This document shows positions 1 to 13,051 of a stretch of 64,000 nucleotides of DNA, piece by piece. The notes beneath the pieces were generated by a model. It ran no database searches. It saw only the letters and a list, made by a program, of their open reading frames with translations, and was not told the origin of the DNA. The DNA is from Puffinus mauretanicus. Its lineage: Eukaryota; Chordata; Aves; Procellariiformes; Procellariidae. Location: positions 620,001 through 684,000 of the forward strand of contig JAJKFH010001679.1 in the NCBI GenBank assembly GCA_023333565.1. The letters are read 5' to 3'. The position numbers were made by a program, and so were the translations under genes. Every line of letters starts with the position of its first letter. The first letter of the stretch is position 1.

Positions 1-143
1 ATGCATGACTGTGCTGAGTAATGCAAGTTACCTATGCCAGAACATCTCTCCAGCCATTGCTGACTGAAGAGGCTTTGAGGGATGCTATCTAAGATGCTGT
101 GTTCTCATTTTAACAGTAGGACCACATTTTTATGGCTTTTGGG

Positions 144-160
144 TTTTTTTTTTTTTTTTT
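144..160. repeat. T17 homopolymer run
   Basis: Seventeen uninterrupted T residues in intron 1. This is an ordinary length-variable mononucleotide run. No poly-A retrocopy is attached on the other strand. Confidence 0.9.
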
Positions 161-3100
161 GTGAGTTTGGGGTATTTTGCATTTCTCTTCTTGTGTAATC
201 TTTTATAAACTAATATTTTGTAAGCTTTGCTTTGATCACTCTTGTGTAGAGTTCATTGTAAAAATATTTATAAAACACTAGTAAAAGATTCCCCTGTTCC
301 AGATGATTCTGAGGATTTTCCATTAGAATTATTTTATTTTCTCATGGAAAAATGAAATTTCTACAAAGACAACGTTTTTTTTTGAGAAATTCAATTTTGC
401 TGAAATTTTATTTCCTATTAGGAAAATGAAGGCAGATTGTTTCCATTTGGGTGGGTTTAAAAAAAATCAGACTTATTTTTGGTGAGGGAGAAAGTAGAGG
501 TTGGATCTGAAATATTTGTTTCTAATCAGTCAGTGTTGAACTGTGCATTTTGTCTTGGCCCAGTGCCTTGCAAGGCTTCAGGGCTGTGCTGTCCCCTGAA
601 GGCAGAACTTCCTGGAGAGTTACCTCATTGCAGTTGAGCCTCACCTATAACCAAACAAAGTAGTGTGTCATAGGCATCATATGACTGGAAATGCATAAGG
701 GAAAATGTATTCAGGCCAAGGAAAATGCCCACGAGAGAAAAATACAGACATCAGGACACCAAATGGAGATCTCTTCTAAAACTCAGTTTAATCATAAACT
801 AACCCAAATTTTAGGAACCAAATATTTTGAAATATTTCCTATTAATTCTGTTGGAACTTTGAAACTATGTTATTACGCACACCTATAAATATATGTATAT
901 ATAAAAAATACATATAATATACTTTTCAGTTTTTCATTTGTTTTTGGGACAACAACAATGACAAAATATTCCAATACTGGAATGTCTTGAGGAATGGAGA
1001 GCCTGTTTCCCCCAGTCTTCTGTTCTTTCCCTTTGCGTCTGGAGTAGCGGCTCATTTAAGCAATTTCTAAACATACCTTCTTTAACAAGACTGGCAATGT
1101 CACATTTTAGGTGACGGCTTTTCTTGAGCAGTTTATTCCTGCTCACTTCATCAGTATCCTCAGGCAGTAATCCAGTGACTACTAACATTTTTCTATCTTG
1201 AAGACATATTTTTCATGATACAGGGGATCTGTAGTTCACACAAATGTAAAAATCATATTACCTGTTAATGCATATCATGTTTTAAAAAGTAAGGATTAAA
1301 TCTTGATGAAGTTTAATAAAGTCATTCTATGACTTTCTAGAAAATAGCTCTGATATATGAAGGGGGGGGAAAAGTGTGTGCAGGCCAATAGTTGTGATGT
1401 GGCTTCTGAAAATTTCTAAAAATATGGCTGAAGAGCTAAAACTGTGCAGAGAAAATAGAGGAATAATTATTTGTGTAATTCTTCCAGATAATAATTCCAG
1501 GAATTCCGAATTCTGTTCCACTTTGATTTATTTCTCCTCCACTTCTCATAAACTGTGTAAACTTAAGGTTTCTTACAGCAGGGTCGTGTTTTTTGTGGCT
1601 TTCAGTGGTGGTACTGCTACTTTTTATAGTAATGGGTGAGAATTAAAATTTCTCAAGGTTTGTTTCCACTCTACACAGCTTCCACTTCTTAAACTGAAAA
1701 TAATAGATAATTACAATGGGTAATTGTATTGACATGACATATATATATTGCACGTCATATGAAGTATGACAGCTTGCCAGATAGGTCCCACAGGGTCTGG
1801 TTTTGTCCTTACTTTTTTTAAATCGGAAGACCAGTAAAATTGAAGTAAGAAAAAACAGCATGAGTTAAAAAGTGCAGCAAGGAATGGTATGCTTTTCCAT
1901 AAGTAATTGCAGACTAAGACTCCAATTTTTTATAATTACAAAGGTTATATAAATGCTTCAGATATACTTTTGTTCACTACTGTGCATTGTTAAAACTAAG
2001 AAATCAAGTTTTTGCACTCTCAAAATGACCCTTCCAATTTCTCAATATCCCTTATATTTGTCATCTCTAATCATCCGTCATTCTAATAACTATAAATGCT
2101 ATTGCTATCAGTATTCAGTAATGCCAAAAAGAGCCAGTCATGGAAAGTCACCCAATTGTGAGCCAAACATTTTTTACTCTATGTTTTAGAGACAAGCGAG
2201 AGGTACCATCAGACATGTGGAGCTGTACAAGGAAACAATAATACTCATAAGTAAGGATCTGTTTGGGTTTTGGAGATTTTTTAGAATACCCTAATGAGTA
2301 TTTGCAGATTTTCTGGAATATAAATATAAAGTTTCTACTGGATCAGCTTCTGTCTTGTGGTGGAAAGCAAGAGATGGTTCTGTATTTTCTGATAAATTTC
2401 ATATAGATTAGCTGAATTTTTTTCAGTGAAAGCAGTTTCATTCATTCATTTGCCATCATACTTCTTTGTAGAGTGCGACGAAAACAGAAGGTAAAACCTC
2501 CAAAATCCCACTAGGAGGAAAAAACTCTTTTTTGTTGTTTGTGTTACTCTGAGCTGAAATTTGGACAGTTAGATGTGATAGTTTGTTTTCTAGATGTCGT
2601 TATTTTCCAGCAGTCTATGATCTCTTCCTTTTGTGGGGTTTTCAGGGTTTAAGGACTCCTTGCTCTATTTCAGTATTGCTATGGAGTTTTCCAGTTTGAT
2701 AGTCAAACCCATTTTGCTCTGTCGAGATGTTTGTGTGCCGTGTTATGGTCTCAACTGAATAGCTGAATTAGCCCCATTGGTTCATTGTCCACAGAAAATA
2801 TCCTCAGGTGCAAGTTCAGCTTTTTGCTAATTGCAATTCATTCTCATACTGCACAGGAAGGAAGAGGGCGAAGTGCAGACCTGAACGATGGAAAAGACTT
2901 TAAGGAGCCTGGTCAAAGTTTTTCAAAGCTTTTAAGTGACTTAATTTCCAGTTTCTGTGTTTCCAAAACTCTATACAATTAAGCTCCTACATCTTTTTTC
3001 ATCCGTCCTCCCCCATCACCATTTAGTCTCAACAAGACTTTTGAGTAAAATTTTTGGAAGTATTGCAGAAAGTTGGGATTTTAGTCATATTTTCAAAAGT

Positions 3101-6100
3101 GACTCATTCATCAAGGACGTGTTTTTTTTATTATTATTTCTTATTTTTAAGCACCTGGGGTCGTTAAAAAGTACATAGTAACATTTTCAATTGCAATGAA
3201 TTTTCTATCTCTAATCACTCTATTAATGAAGTGAACAGTGCTGTGGAATCAAAGGAGAACTACTCCAGCAGTCATTGCTAATGATGTTTATGCACTTAAC
3301 TGTACGGTATTACCTGTGTGACACCATTTGGAAATCCCAGCACTCTGTGAAACTGAGGGAACATCTGTGTGTCTACTTCCTTCCTGATTTTCATTACAAA
3401 ATTAGAATTTTGGTGAAGATCTAAAACATTTCAGAGCTTGGCTTAGTTAAATGAGACCCCACTGCTGATGAGTACCAGAAAAACTGTATCATAGAAAGAT
3501 AGAAATATCAGAGAAGCAAGCTAGAGAAGGTAGCATAGTCAAAATAATGTGTTGTAAAAACAGTCTCAGTTTACCAGTTATCAATCAAATCATTAATTTA
3601 AATATTTTCTAATGAAATATAGTTAGCTGCTTGTGCTTAATGTATGTAGTTATATCAACCAATCAAAAATGACAGCCATAAAATGTCCTCCAGTTTTGTT
3701 TGCAACACATTGTAATTATGAATAAACAATGAACGCAAGGTTCTCAGCTTTCTTAAATCCATTTCATTCCAAGAATATCATCACTTTCCACTACCTGTTT
3801 GAAATTTTGGGTCAATATTTTGATTTGATATCTATATGTTTCAAAAAGGTTGACACCCCGTGCTGTACTTTGTTAATAACCACTTCAAAAACACTGTCTT
3901 CCTTTTTACCTTGATTTTATTGTAAGTACACAGCAGGTAATTCTGCTTTCATCATATCTGGGCAATGAAAATAGAAAGTATAACTTACTTTCTTAATTAG
4001 CTACTGCAAAACTTTGAAAACAATGAATGTGTCATTTCCCTCATTGTGAAATTGCCCTCAATGAAGAGCAGGAACTGCATTAAATTTCATTTTCATTTCT
4101 GTTTCTCATCATACAAAATCCCTAAGTTTTAAATGAATGACATATGAAATCCACACACATATTGAAATGATGACTTTATGAAGAATTTAATTTATAATAT
4201 ATCTCTGGTGTCCTTACCTGCTTTTTCTCCAGCAATTCAACTCTACTTGAAATTTGTCTAACATTTTAAACCCTCAAATATTACCATTTAATTATAAAGA
4301 GTCTCTCAGATAACTTTGTCGCTGTCATTTTACTCATAATTAAGAGACTTCTCCTATGTGATGGCCACACTTCTCTCCATCCAAGACGTCTCTAGACCAA
4401 TGAAACTAATGAAGCCTGGGTAAAGCAATAGGGAAATATGGGTGGGAGGCTGCTTTCAAGCTAAGCAAAGTTGTTAGACTGTATTCTATTAACATGAATG
4501 ACCTGTGGATGGGACTAGTATTCAAAAAAATAACATAAAGCCTCTCTGAAATATTTTATTTGCATTATTTCTGGTAGATTTAGAGCACCTGATGGTATCT
4601 TGTGAAAGAAGGATCTACTTTGCAGTTGTTTGAGATGACAGGTGAAATCAGTCCAGATCTGTGTGATGCTTATATTCATCCTTTGGTGAGCTGTTTGTTC
4701 TTGTTCTCACTGTAGCAGGTCCTGCATCATTCATGAAAAGAAAACTCCCCAGCTGGTGCGCAGAGCTCACCAGCAAAGCTGTGCTGCCACTGCTATGCTA
4801 AGTTATTGGGACTAAAACTCAAATCAGAAAGAAATCCCCTAGTTTTTAAGCCCTGAGAAGCCAAATTGAGAACATTATTTACTATAACACTACATTTGTG
4901 CAGTTTCAGTGGAGTTAGCTAGTGCTAGAAGGTACTAAAGCCACAATGCATTAGTATCTCTAGCTGTATTTTTTACATCTCCCTCCAACACGGTCTTTAG
5001 CAAGCAGACCCCTTTCTCTGCAGGCATCATCTCAAATTCCACCAAGAGAAGGTCCTCTTATATGGAAATAAAACTCTTTCTCAATGTCTTCCCTAAGCCT
5101 TATGAATATTTTCGTGGGTGTCTAGCACATTGGCTGAGGAGATGGAGGTGAAGGCTAGAAGAAGGAGCAATTAAGACAGAGAGTTGGTGGGGAATGACCA
5201 CTGCCTGCCTCTTGTCTTGCAAGGAGTACTCAGGTGAGAAGGTCCAGGCTGGCATCATACCTGATCCACCCAGCTTCTAGGGATGCTTCCCATCAAGGTA
5301 GGGTGAAGACAGGCATCTGCAGGCATAATTATGAGTTTGGTCAGATTAGTGGGGAACAAGAAGAAAAACCTTTTCTTCATTAAATGGTCTAATGAGAAGA
5401 GTCCGCTATGAGAACACCCTAGCAGACATTTCCTCCCTGCAAGTCCTGCCACTGGCTTACTGGACACCTACTTTCCAACTAATCTCTTTCTCATGGGGAT
5501 TCGACAAATTCAATTAAAGCTCATTTTGAAAGTTAAAACAGTTTGGATATTATTTCATTCAATTTCCACAAAGGATTTGAGCTCAACCACCCTAAAGAAC
5601 CCTTTGTCCAGGTGAGAAGGGGGTTGTTTTGTTTTCTGGGTATGAACATACATTCTGTTTTCCCAGTGTGGGTATGAGGGCTGCAGAAGGAGACACCCCT
5701 TAGTCTTCAGAACGGCCTGCTGTTGGCATATTTAGTCTCTCCTGCCTGTTATCTGTGGAAAAACTGTAATCCTGTCCTAATCTCTTTTTCCATTAGAAAA
5801 CTCTTCTGTTTGACCATTTGTTTCCCTTCTACCTCTACTTCCAGAGGATTTTTTTCACACTTTCCTCTGCAACAATCTCCATTTCCTACAGCTTTAAGAA
5901 GCTCTCTGCAGATTAATGAACTCTGGGTTTTTTTTTTTTTTAAAAGAAGCTTATATGTTGTGTAGGTTTTATCAAGCTCTTACAGATCTAGATTTTAATC
6001 AACCATCAGTACTTTGCAACCTCTAAAGTAAGAGCAGATTGGACTGGGATTGGAAAGGACACTTTAAGAGGGTTAAACACTATAAAGTCATCTTTTTTGA

Positions 6101-9100
6101 TATCGGCGCTAAGAATATGAAAATCCCTCTAAAGTGGCATGAGGATAAAGTTCAGATGTGGTTTAAAAAAGGAGTAATCTGAATTTTAGGGATCACATGA
6201 CCTTCCTTTTTCATTGTAGAAGTAGTTTAAAATGCTTCATAAATAAAAATTTTGATCACAATATTTTTATTTTTAAAGGGCAAACAATAACTCCCCAATT
6301 GAAAATTCTGTGTAAACCTCTGGTTAGACACTGCATTTTAGCCAGCTTTCTTCTTGAGAGGAAACAGTCTGTTGAATATAAGATGCTCAGAAAGGTTTCA
6401 GAGTTATCCAGATTTTCTTTCATCTTGGTGCCTTTCTTTAAAGAACCATGATCCCAATAGAAATCTGTTCTTGGAATTGCTCCTTTGGTACTTGGAGAAT
6501 CATACTCAAAGTATAACATACTGGTTAATCCAACAAGCAAAGGAATATGCAAACTTTATATTATCTTTACAATCCATATCCATATTGTGATTCAGAAGAT
6601 GGTCTGTTTCCTAAGTTCACTGACAGAGTTTTCTTATTTATTGGCATGGGGAGAAGCAATATTGACATGCAGTTATCCTTTTGTAGGTACCAGGGAACAC
6701 ATCACAGGACCAGCATGCACATTTTCTACATCTCTTTGTCTCAAAACACCCCATCTGCTCAACCCACTTGCAGTAGGAAACACAACATTTTACATGTCAG
6801 ATTTTAGATGTTGTTCCTTCACATTTGCTGCTGATGTTTGTTTCTTATTATCAGAGCATAACCTCCACATTTTGCTTTCAACTAGAAATCTAAGGTAAAA
6901 TCAAGATAAAAAATCGTCCTCTCTCTTCCCTCCCATTCCTTGCAAATCTGGGGTGGTCACATGGACTCAAACAGAATAATGAGGTTTACAGCCGAAGCTG
7001 GAGAAACAGACCCTGAACTGCAATTCATACAGGGGAAAAATAATCCCAAAGAGTGTCAGGACTTCAACCATAGGGGCTTTCCCTAGAAGAAATTGGTGAG
7101 AAGGAAACCTCTGCTTTCCCTCCCTAGAAGATGGCTTTTGGATTCACTAGTGATAAAACTACTTTCTGAAAATCTGTGTGGGTTTTTTCACCTCTAAACC
7201 AGGCTGTTTAAATGCTGTGCTGGTCGATAGTGAATGGGACTGATTGATAGCTCGTTGATCAGGTTTTGGTGGCCTGTGCCTCCCATGTTCTCAGCTCCTT
7301 GCTAAAGAGAGAGGTTTCTAATAAAAAAAAAAAAACACAACACGTTATCACAGCTGCCACTGACTAGTGACCCTTGCTGATTGTCTCAGGAAAGTGAAGA
7401 AAGATGAAATGAGTAAGGGGAATGAAATAGTTTCAGCCTCCTACAGTGATGAAACGCTTCTGCCAGCTGGTCTGCAGTACAGTCATCTCTGCTTAAATAA
7501 AGAACTCCAGGGTCCAAATTCATCAGGCTAGTACCTTTCCTGAGCTCTGAACATACTTACTCATTTTAAGGTAATTTTTCTTTCTTGTTCAGGATCAGAA
7601 TTTTTAGGGTACTAAGGAAAGTTTATACTGACTTTCCTTTGCACCCTGAAATGACTGTAGGAGGACTCTAAAAATGTCCTTACAAGATTCACAATTAATA
7701 GAGAGACTCTGTGGTCCAGATAATGGTTTTAAATTATCTGACCATGAGCAGTGCCAATTCTAAGCTAGCCAGAGTCAAGTCACTGATGCCATTGCTGAGA
7801 TAATTTAAGGTAATATAAAATTTTTGGATTAACGTTTATGAAAAGGCTGAAGGTCTTTCACACCATCAGTATTTAAGTACCCACCTACAAGCCTATTAAA
7901 AGGGATTTGATTTTCAGAAAGTCACCGTTACTCCCAGCTATAGAAACCTCCCAGGGGAAGTTTTATCCAGCTTGTGCTGATTAGTATTGGAGTCTTGTAA
8001 ATCTCTGACAAGGTGTATTCCTTGTTTTGACCAGAATAGATGACCTCCCAACTCTTTTACATCTTGTTCTGCAGTAATTTAGTCATATGAAGCTGAAAAA
8101 TAAATGACATGTGAGCTTGCTTTCTGCCATTTTCCATGTCATTAGCTGCAATAACTAGTACTGTTGAGAAATGTATATTTTGCTGAAGTTGCCTAGTAAT
8201 TTCTGAAACAGCAAAAAAGTAACAAAATGGAAAAAGAAACATCTAAATGAATAGAAAGTAGAAACAGTGCAATACAATTACATGAAGATTCAACAGCAGT
8301 CGAGTCAAAGCAGTCCTAGAGAAGTGAAAGTGTACCGGGGCATAGCACTACAGACATTAAAGTCAGATGGGGCCATTCTGATATTTTAGAATAAAATTGA
8401 ATTGTAGGAGCTGTTTTGCTCTCATTTTCTATTCCTGTAAAATAAGGAATGGCTTAAGGTTATGCCATTATGGAATCAGTCTCCAGGAGATGTGTCTGTC
8501 TTTCTCCTGTTCTTAAGGTATGGCTCCATCCTTCCTGTCCAAACTATCTGGAATTTATTGCAGCAGTACACTAGAAGACAGTAAAATGCTTTTTGTTGAG
8601 ATATGTGTCTTATTTCCATATAAATGTTTTTCTTCTGGGTATTTTTCTTCTCTACATTTGTTTAATACAGAATAAATAAAAAAAAAAGATCATAATGAGA
8701 TTTGGAAGAAACAAAATTACAAAACTATAAAATTTGCCTTTCCGTGTATTAGATAAGTCTAATGGATCACTGTGGGGTTGGACGGTATCACTTGTAAGCA
8801 TAAATGTCCATGTAAACAAGGCAGAATCGTAATACAAATTGTTTTGTAACTCCTGCTTTTCACTGCATGTCTTTGTTACATCGTTGGGCTTCACAATGGA
8901 ATGTAAGTCAGTCTAACGTGCTCTTCACTCAGGAGGTAAAAAATCATGTGTTAGGATCCAGAGGATCTGGGGTTATTAACCTACTCCTACTCAATATAGA
9001 CACTGGCACTGAATTTGAGACCTGTGGTTCCCATTGCCTAAGCTAAAAGACAGCTCAAACGACAAAGCAGTGTCAGGAGATTGTTTCATGATGTAGCCTA

Positions 9101-12100
9101 GCAGATCTAACAGCTGGCCACTGCTGTCAAGGAAGGCAGACTTGCTGTCTGCGACTCTTGTCCCCAGACATGTGCTCCCACCCACTCCCGTGCAAGTTAG
9201 TGGTGCTCACGTGGCCTTACGGTGAGCTGATTTGCTGTGCCCATTCCATACATTGTAAGCATTGACTGCACTTAGTTTCAAGATTAATCATGTTACTTTT
9301 AAAAATAATTTTATAAATATTTTTGTATGTATTTTATGGAGGAATACAATTTTTCACTTAGAAGATACATGCAGCAGCAGTAACAGGTACCACGTCAAAA
9401 AAATCAACAGGGAGGGTGGTTCCACAGCTTCCAAGCATGCCACAAGATGAGCTAAGTGTTTATGAAGCCAAAATGATACTGGGAAGGCACGAAAATACAA
9501 ACTGGCAGCCGCAGAATCAGCCTTCTACTGCTCAGGAAGCACAGGGGAAGCAGGCATTAAGATTGCAGTATTCTTACATAGCCAACTGGCTCGTGAGGAA
9601 GGCACCTCCTTTGACACCTGGCAATAGACTGGTAATCATCAAGCCCTGCCAAGATTTTGTTATGTGGCTTCAGGTACTTGAATCTTCAAACCATTCATTA
9701 CCCAAACAAAGCAAAGGACCAGCAGTATCTTGCAGTCCTTCCCTTCAGCATGTGCTACATATCTACATTATCTCATGATGTTCTGGAAAATAGTATTGAG
9801 AAAACAATGGGATAAAATGTCCTTTCTACAAGAAGTGTGTGGAAGAAGCTTGTTTCTCCTCACATTACCACAAACTTTATATTACTTCTCAGTTAACAAT
9901 TAATTAGGCACTATTGTAAAAAGTCATGGCTCATAAACACCGGGTTGTCAGTTTGGATGAGACCCTAGTTATGTTCATAGCCAATAGCTAAACAAAGGGA
10001 GATTCCAAAACCACCTGTGTGATCTGGCCTTGTTTCTCTTTGAGAACAGCAGATGCCTAAATAGCACATGCAGCCAAGGATGGGGCAAGTGGGAATGGTA
10101 ACTGCCTGAATTCAAATAAAAGAAAGTTGATATAGCTCATATCGCATATTGCAGCAGTAAGTAGTAAAAGCTAACAGGCAACCTCATAACGCCACGAGTC
10201 TGAACATGTTAGATATTGCAGTTCCTTCCATATTTTTTAATTACTTGCCATTGTCTCAATAATACACGAGAAAGAACAGCTGCAAATAGACTGTCCATTG
10301 TGCACTAAGTAAGAATGAAGGAATTTCTCTTCAGAGCTGTTCATCATAATGAGAGGTGCTAATTCCCATTTTCTAGAGTGGCATCTACAACAATTACATC
10401 TATTCTGAACATTGTCAGTTTTTCAGTAGAAAACAATACCATTTTTATCTACTTCCCTTAATGTAACAAAAGCTCACGTGCTCTGGAAAGGCTAAAACCA
10501 CTGCTCTGAACAGCCCTTTTCTCATCCTATTAAGTTCAGTGCTTAAGACAATAAAGCCTCTATGATATTAATTATAAATGTTGTTAAAGCCAAGCTTGAC
10601 AGTTCTGGCAAAATGATTCTTAAAAATCAAGATGCAAAGTGTGGAGCAGTTTCTCTCAAGTCTACCAAGTTAAACATTTCTGGGGTATGTCCACTCCAGT
10701 CTTACAGAACTGTCTTGGGAATAGCCATAAACAACTTGTTACGCCATCCAAAGACTTCCTCCCACAAGATACATGTAGATTCACCCATCTGAAAGTATGT
10801 GTAGAGGAGGAAGAACAAAACCTGAACTGCCATTCAAGAGGGGCTTTTCATCCCTCGGCAAAGCCAACCCTGATAAAGATGTTGAGAAACAAAGGAACAC
10901 CCCAGGGCAGTAGAGCAGCATTTCATCATTTGCTGTGTACCATCTAAGGGGAGTTGGTGCAGGGAACTTATGCAGACAGCAGACCCTGCAGGGGTGATGC
11001 CCTCACATGATCTGCAGGGAAACCTTTGGAGTTTGACCTTCCTCTTGGAAACCTCCTGCAGGCCCCAGACTGCTTGTTGGTGTTTTGTGCTTTTTTGTAT
11101 TTTGTTTTCTTTGATCAGCACCAGTGGAAAGGTCTCCAGTTCAGTTTTTATTCACAAGACTGAGACCTTGTGCACTGATTAATTGACTCTTCTCAAAAAT
11201 TCTTCCAAAGGTTGTTATTTACTCATCAGGGACGTGTCCCACTTTTCCATGAATGTGCCTAGCTATATTTGTGCAGTTGTAAGCACTGCTGGTACTCCCT
11301 GATTTCAGTATGAGGCACACAAAGGATCGGTGCACACAGACCACAGAGAAGTTGTTCAACAAAGAATGACTATTGCAGATGCATAAAACAAAAAGTGGGC
11401 ATTAGAGGAAGTATCAGTGTTACAGTCTTGGGACTTTAAACAGACATATGTGACCCATGAAGTCAATTTGTTTTATCACTGCAGGATTTATTTCACTGTT
11501 CCTAAATTTTCCTGAAGGAGTAGATTGGGTAGGAGTCAGCTTCATATTTAGACACCTCCTAAACTAGGTGACTACATGCTCTTTACACCTCTGAGCTCCC
11601 GCTAGAGTTAGCTGAGATCTAGTCAGTACAGACAATGGAGCCCAGAGAAACCTGTAGTGTCACCAAAGTAGTCATTTACGCCTGATCTGTTGAGTATCTC
11701 TCCAGATTCACTGGATAAAATGAAAGCTTAGGCATACCTACCTTCTAGTCACCAAGAGACCTGAATTCTACCATCAGTTTGTTACATTTAGTGATTTCTA
11801 CTGGTCTTTTTTCTTTTACTTGGTTGTTCTTTGGGTTAAAGGTTCTTTTTTCATTTATTTACTCTAAACGCTGACTGCTCCATCTTAAAGACTAGGGCTG
11901 ATTCATGTCATGAATAGTTAATAGGAGAATAGATCACCAGCTCTTTTATAACATCCTTTTGTGCTATCTTCTTTCTTCTATGTCTTTTCTCTTGAACAAA
12001 TATATCTCTGTTCCTTTTCAAACCACTTACCACTACTGCTGCTCACCTTTGAATTGTCTCCACTTAGCCAATTGCTCAACTAGCAAGCTTTCAACAAAGC

Positions 12101-13032
12101 TGGATAATGCGGTTTCCCTCACCCTGGAGTTCATGACACTTCTTTATTAGGTCTTTCTCTGAAAAAGAGAAGATTTTTTTTTCTCATGTCTTTCCCTGCC
12201 TCTCTGAAAATGCCTTCCAGGAGAGACTGACTAGAAATATGAGGACTCTATAATCATGTAAATAGTAAGGTACAGAAGACTATAAAAAAATTGCAGTTTT
12301 CTTCTCTGTGATTTGCTACTGCTCTTTTGCACGTGACCTCCACACATTTGCACTGTTCTGTGCCACGGTATCTAAATCTGTGAAAGGGGAATAATAATAT
12401 TTAACTAGTTTAAAGGGGAGTTATGTGGTAAGGATCTTTATAAGAAGGGGACGCTGACCTGACACTCATTCTTGGGTAATTGAAAACCTTTTTTAACTGC
12501 TGGATTGAAGCGAAGTGATGTGAAAGGCCTGTCAATTGGGACACATCCTGGTCCACAGAACATTAGCATCAGCTGTAGGAAAAGAAAGGATGGACATGAT
12601 CTACACTAGAGCCTGTCTCTCAGTGCTCAATATCTGGAAGGGGCCTGGTTCAGCATCCACACCCCCCTGTCAGTCTGGCGTGGTGTAAGAGCAGTTTGGA
12701 ACAGCAAAGGACAGTTGGTGCTCATAGAGGGAAAAATTTTCTGTCCTTTGACTGTTTCGGCACTAGGTGAATGCAAACACACCTACACGTTATTTTTCTT
12801 GTCATAGTTCCTCCATAGCATGACATACATGATACAGAATAGTGACATGAGCTGCATATGTGCTTTCAGTTGTGATCCTGACAAAAGCTCTTCACATGCT
12901 ACAGTATTAATAGAGGAGGACTGCAGCAGAGGCACACTAATTAACCTCTGTTTTTATGGATCATTGCCAGATCTTATGTGCAGCCAAGAACATTTAACTT
13001 ACCTTAATGAGTAGCATGAAGGTTAAGATATC

Positions 13033-13051
13033 AAATGTGCCGGGCACATTT
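13033..13051. repeat. Perfect 9-bp inverted repeat, 1-nt centre
   Basis: The arms aaatgtgcc and ggcacattt flank a single g at 13042. The palindrome would be too tight for an RNA hairpin, so if functional it would more likely be a dimeric protein site. The ggcttag...gtgccaag sequence just downstream adds a second weak dyad. No known binding site is recognised. Confidence 0.7.

Noticed and set aside
6485..6898. 137-codon open frame in intron 1
   Set aside because: The translation is low in charged residues, resembles no family, and overlaps other short open frames; most likely chance.
8025..8075. Possible tiny CR1 3' end (agaatagatgacctcccaac)
   Set aside because: Only about 50 bp with weak agreement and no tail; not distinguishable from chance.
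9416..9778. 120-codon open frame in intron 1
   Set aside because: No recognisable domain, no homopolymer tail or intron signals of a retrocopy; chance remains the simplest explanation.
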